Shown here piece after piece: positions 63,346 through 64,000 of a stretch of DNA of 64,000 bases (its first letter is position 1; the number at the start of each line of letters is the position of its first letter). The position numbers and the translations under genes are program-made. The stretch spans positions 558,001 to 622,000 of the forward strand of contig JAWKTN010000005.1 of the NCBI GenBank assembly GCA_041399065.1. Direction: 5' to 3'. The DNA is from JAGQPD01 sp020426865 (lineage in GTDB: Bacteria; Planctomycetota; Planctomycetia; Pirellulales; Pirellulaceae). The notes under the pieces were generated by a model that was not told where the DNA came from, ran no database searches, and worked only from the letters and a program-made list of their open reading frames with translations.

Positions 63346-63417
63346 CTTAATGGCGTTCGACCTGTGTTGGCAACGCTGTGGGACAGGCAGCTTCCGGCGG
63401 TCCCGGCTGGAGCTATG
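63326..63417. repeat. Inverted, diverged copy of the 111-bp unit
   Basis: Read on minus, this stretch starts ACATAGCTCCAGCCGG and ends at the GGAGCG word, like the direct units, but its middle has diverged. Its outer end overlaps the stop codon of the hydrolase gene. Confidence 0.7.
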
Positions 63418-64000
63418 TGGTGAAGTGCCGCATCAGCGCGGCGTGGCAAGGCGCTGGTGCTTCCAAATAGGGTGTGTGCCCCACGTTGGGCAACCGCAGT
63501 TGCTGTACGTGACCTCCGTGCGCTGCGTATTGTTTCAATGCGTACAACACTTCGCTCAAAAGTGGTTGCGGCGGAAAGGTTTCATTGCCCGGCCAGCCTT
63601 GGCGTAGCCCGAGGAATCCCTGTTGGCCGACGTCAGACATTGACGCGTCGTTAATGATTGCGTCGGCGTTTCCGTAAATCCACAGCAAGGGTCGCTTTGT
63701 CGTGGCTGCAAGCAGCTCGGAAAGTACGTGTTGATTGTATTTGGGCGACAGCGCGTTGATCGGTCCAAACCGACCCGGTGCAAAGCCGGGCCAATCATCG
63801 GAAGGCACGTAGTCCCCCGGGAATTGACGTTTCCCAAGATGAACCTGCAACATTGCCGTCAGTAATTGCTCCTCGCGGGCGGGACGAAATTCTGGGTGCC
63901 AAAATACTCGATTCATCACGTTGCGGGGGGAATACGAATCATCCGTAGGCGATCGGTCACCTGCCCGCAATCGTGCGACGAACTGAGGATTGACAACGCC
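63413..64000 (-). CDS. Alpha/beta hydrolase, 5' end outside the window
   Basis: The last 195 residues of an alpha/beta hydrolase; the frame is open to the right edge. A cap-like region is followed by LLWIYGNADAIIND, where the Asp is the likely acid, and LPNVGHTPYLEAP with the catalytic His. The nucleophile Ser lies outside the window. The final residues fall within the inverted repeat copy. Substrate unknown. Confidence 0.75.
   Translation of the reverse strand, partial: GVVNPQFVARLRAGDRSPTDDSYSPRNVMNRVFWHPEFRPAREEQLLTAMLQVHLGKRQFPGDYVPSDDWPGFAPGRFGPINALSPKYNQHVLSELLAATTKRPLLWIYGNADAIINDASMSDVGQQGFLGLRQGWPGNETFPPQPLLSEVLYALKQYAAHGGHVQQLRLPNVGHTPYLEAPAPCHAALMRHFTT

Noticed and set aside
62731..63417. 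CRISPR array or integron cassette array
   Set aside because: Whole units are similar rather than short repeats with unique spacers, no cas gene or integrase lies nearby, and units are too short for gene cassettes; GTTRRRY-type sites are not clearly placed.

Overview
The window looks like a chromosomal segment of a planctomycete, most likely in or near the Pirellulales. I infer this from the gene content, not from any search. The diagnostic features are a DUF1549/DUF1553 gene followed by a Tat-signal DUF1501 gene, a DUF1559 pseudopilin-like protein, two proteins with PEP-CTERM tails, very large exported proteins whose N-termini carry an arginine-rich 'LExRxLL'-type motif, dockerin-like calcium-loop repeats, and a cysteine-rich repeat protein of the 'YTV' kind.

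Layout. 0.1-2.9 kb (minus): a family 2 glycosyltransferase coupled to a multipass membrane protein. 3.2-8.3 kb (plus): MoxR-type AAA ATPase, a 669-residue protein of unknown function, an alpha/beta-hydrolase-like protein, CutA and a small unknown protein. 8.4-12.7 kb (minus): UDP-glucose dehydrogenase and GyrA. 12.8-22.7 kb: an exported endonuclease/exonuclease/phosphatase protein, a coiled-coil membrane protein with a small partner, Lnt, MoeA with a PabA/TrpG amidotransferase, an exported unknown protein, NadA, and two lineage-type unknown proteins. 23-28.9 kb: release factor 2 with a programmed +1 frameshift, a G-rich 14-bp repeat array, a clear terminator, the YTV repeat protein, MnmA and a small membrane protein. 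29-38.5 kb (minus): a LamG/discoidin/dockerin/PEP-CTERM protein and a 2,403-residue LTD/CotH/dockerin protein that share a discoidin-like module.

38.6-45.9 kb is an island of decayed mobile DNA. It holds an IS66 fragment, a truncated DDE transposase, two frameshifted REP-associated tyrosine transposases, a tyrosine-recombinase fragment, direct repeats and one apparently intact Rpn-family nuclease. 45.9-58 kb returns to ordinary genes: an MsbA-like ABC exporter, the DUF1549/DUF1501 pair, a PrsW-like intramembrane protease, a lipoprotein coupled to exported MsrB, DUF1559, a CHRD/PEP-CTERM protein, a Uma2 nuclease and Asd. 58.2-62.4 kb encodes an ELWxxDGT-repeat/dockerin surface protein. 62.7-63.4 kb is an array of about 111-bp repeats that form conserved hairpins, and the window ends inside an alpha/beta hydrolase gene.

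The most distinctive signals are the hairpin-forming 111-bp array (62.73-63.42 kb), the YTV protein, the MoxR/unknown/hydrolase cluster, the prfB frameshift, and short dispersed palindromes centred on GGCTGGGACAGCC.
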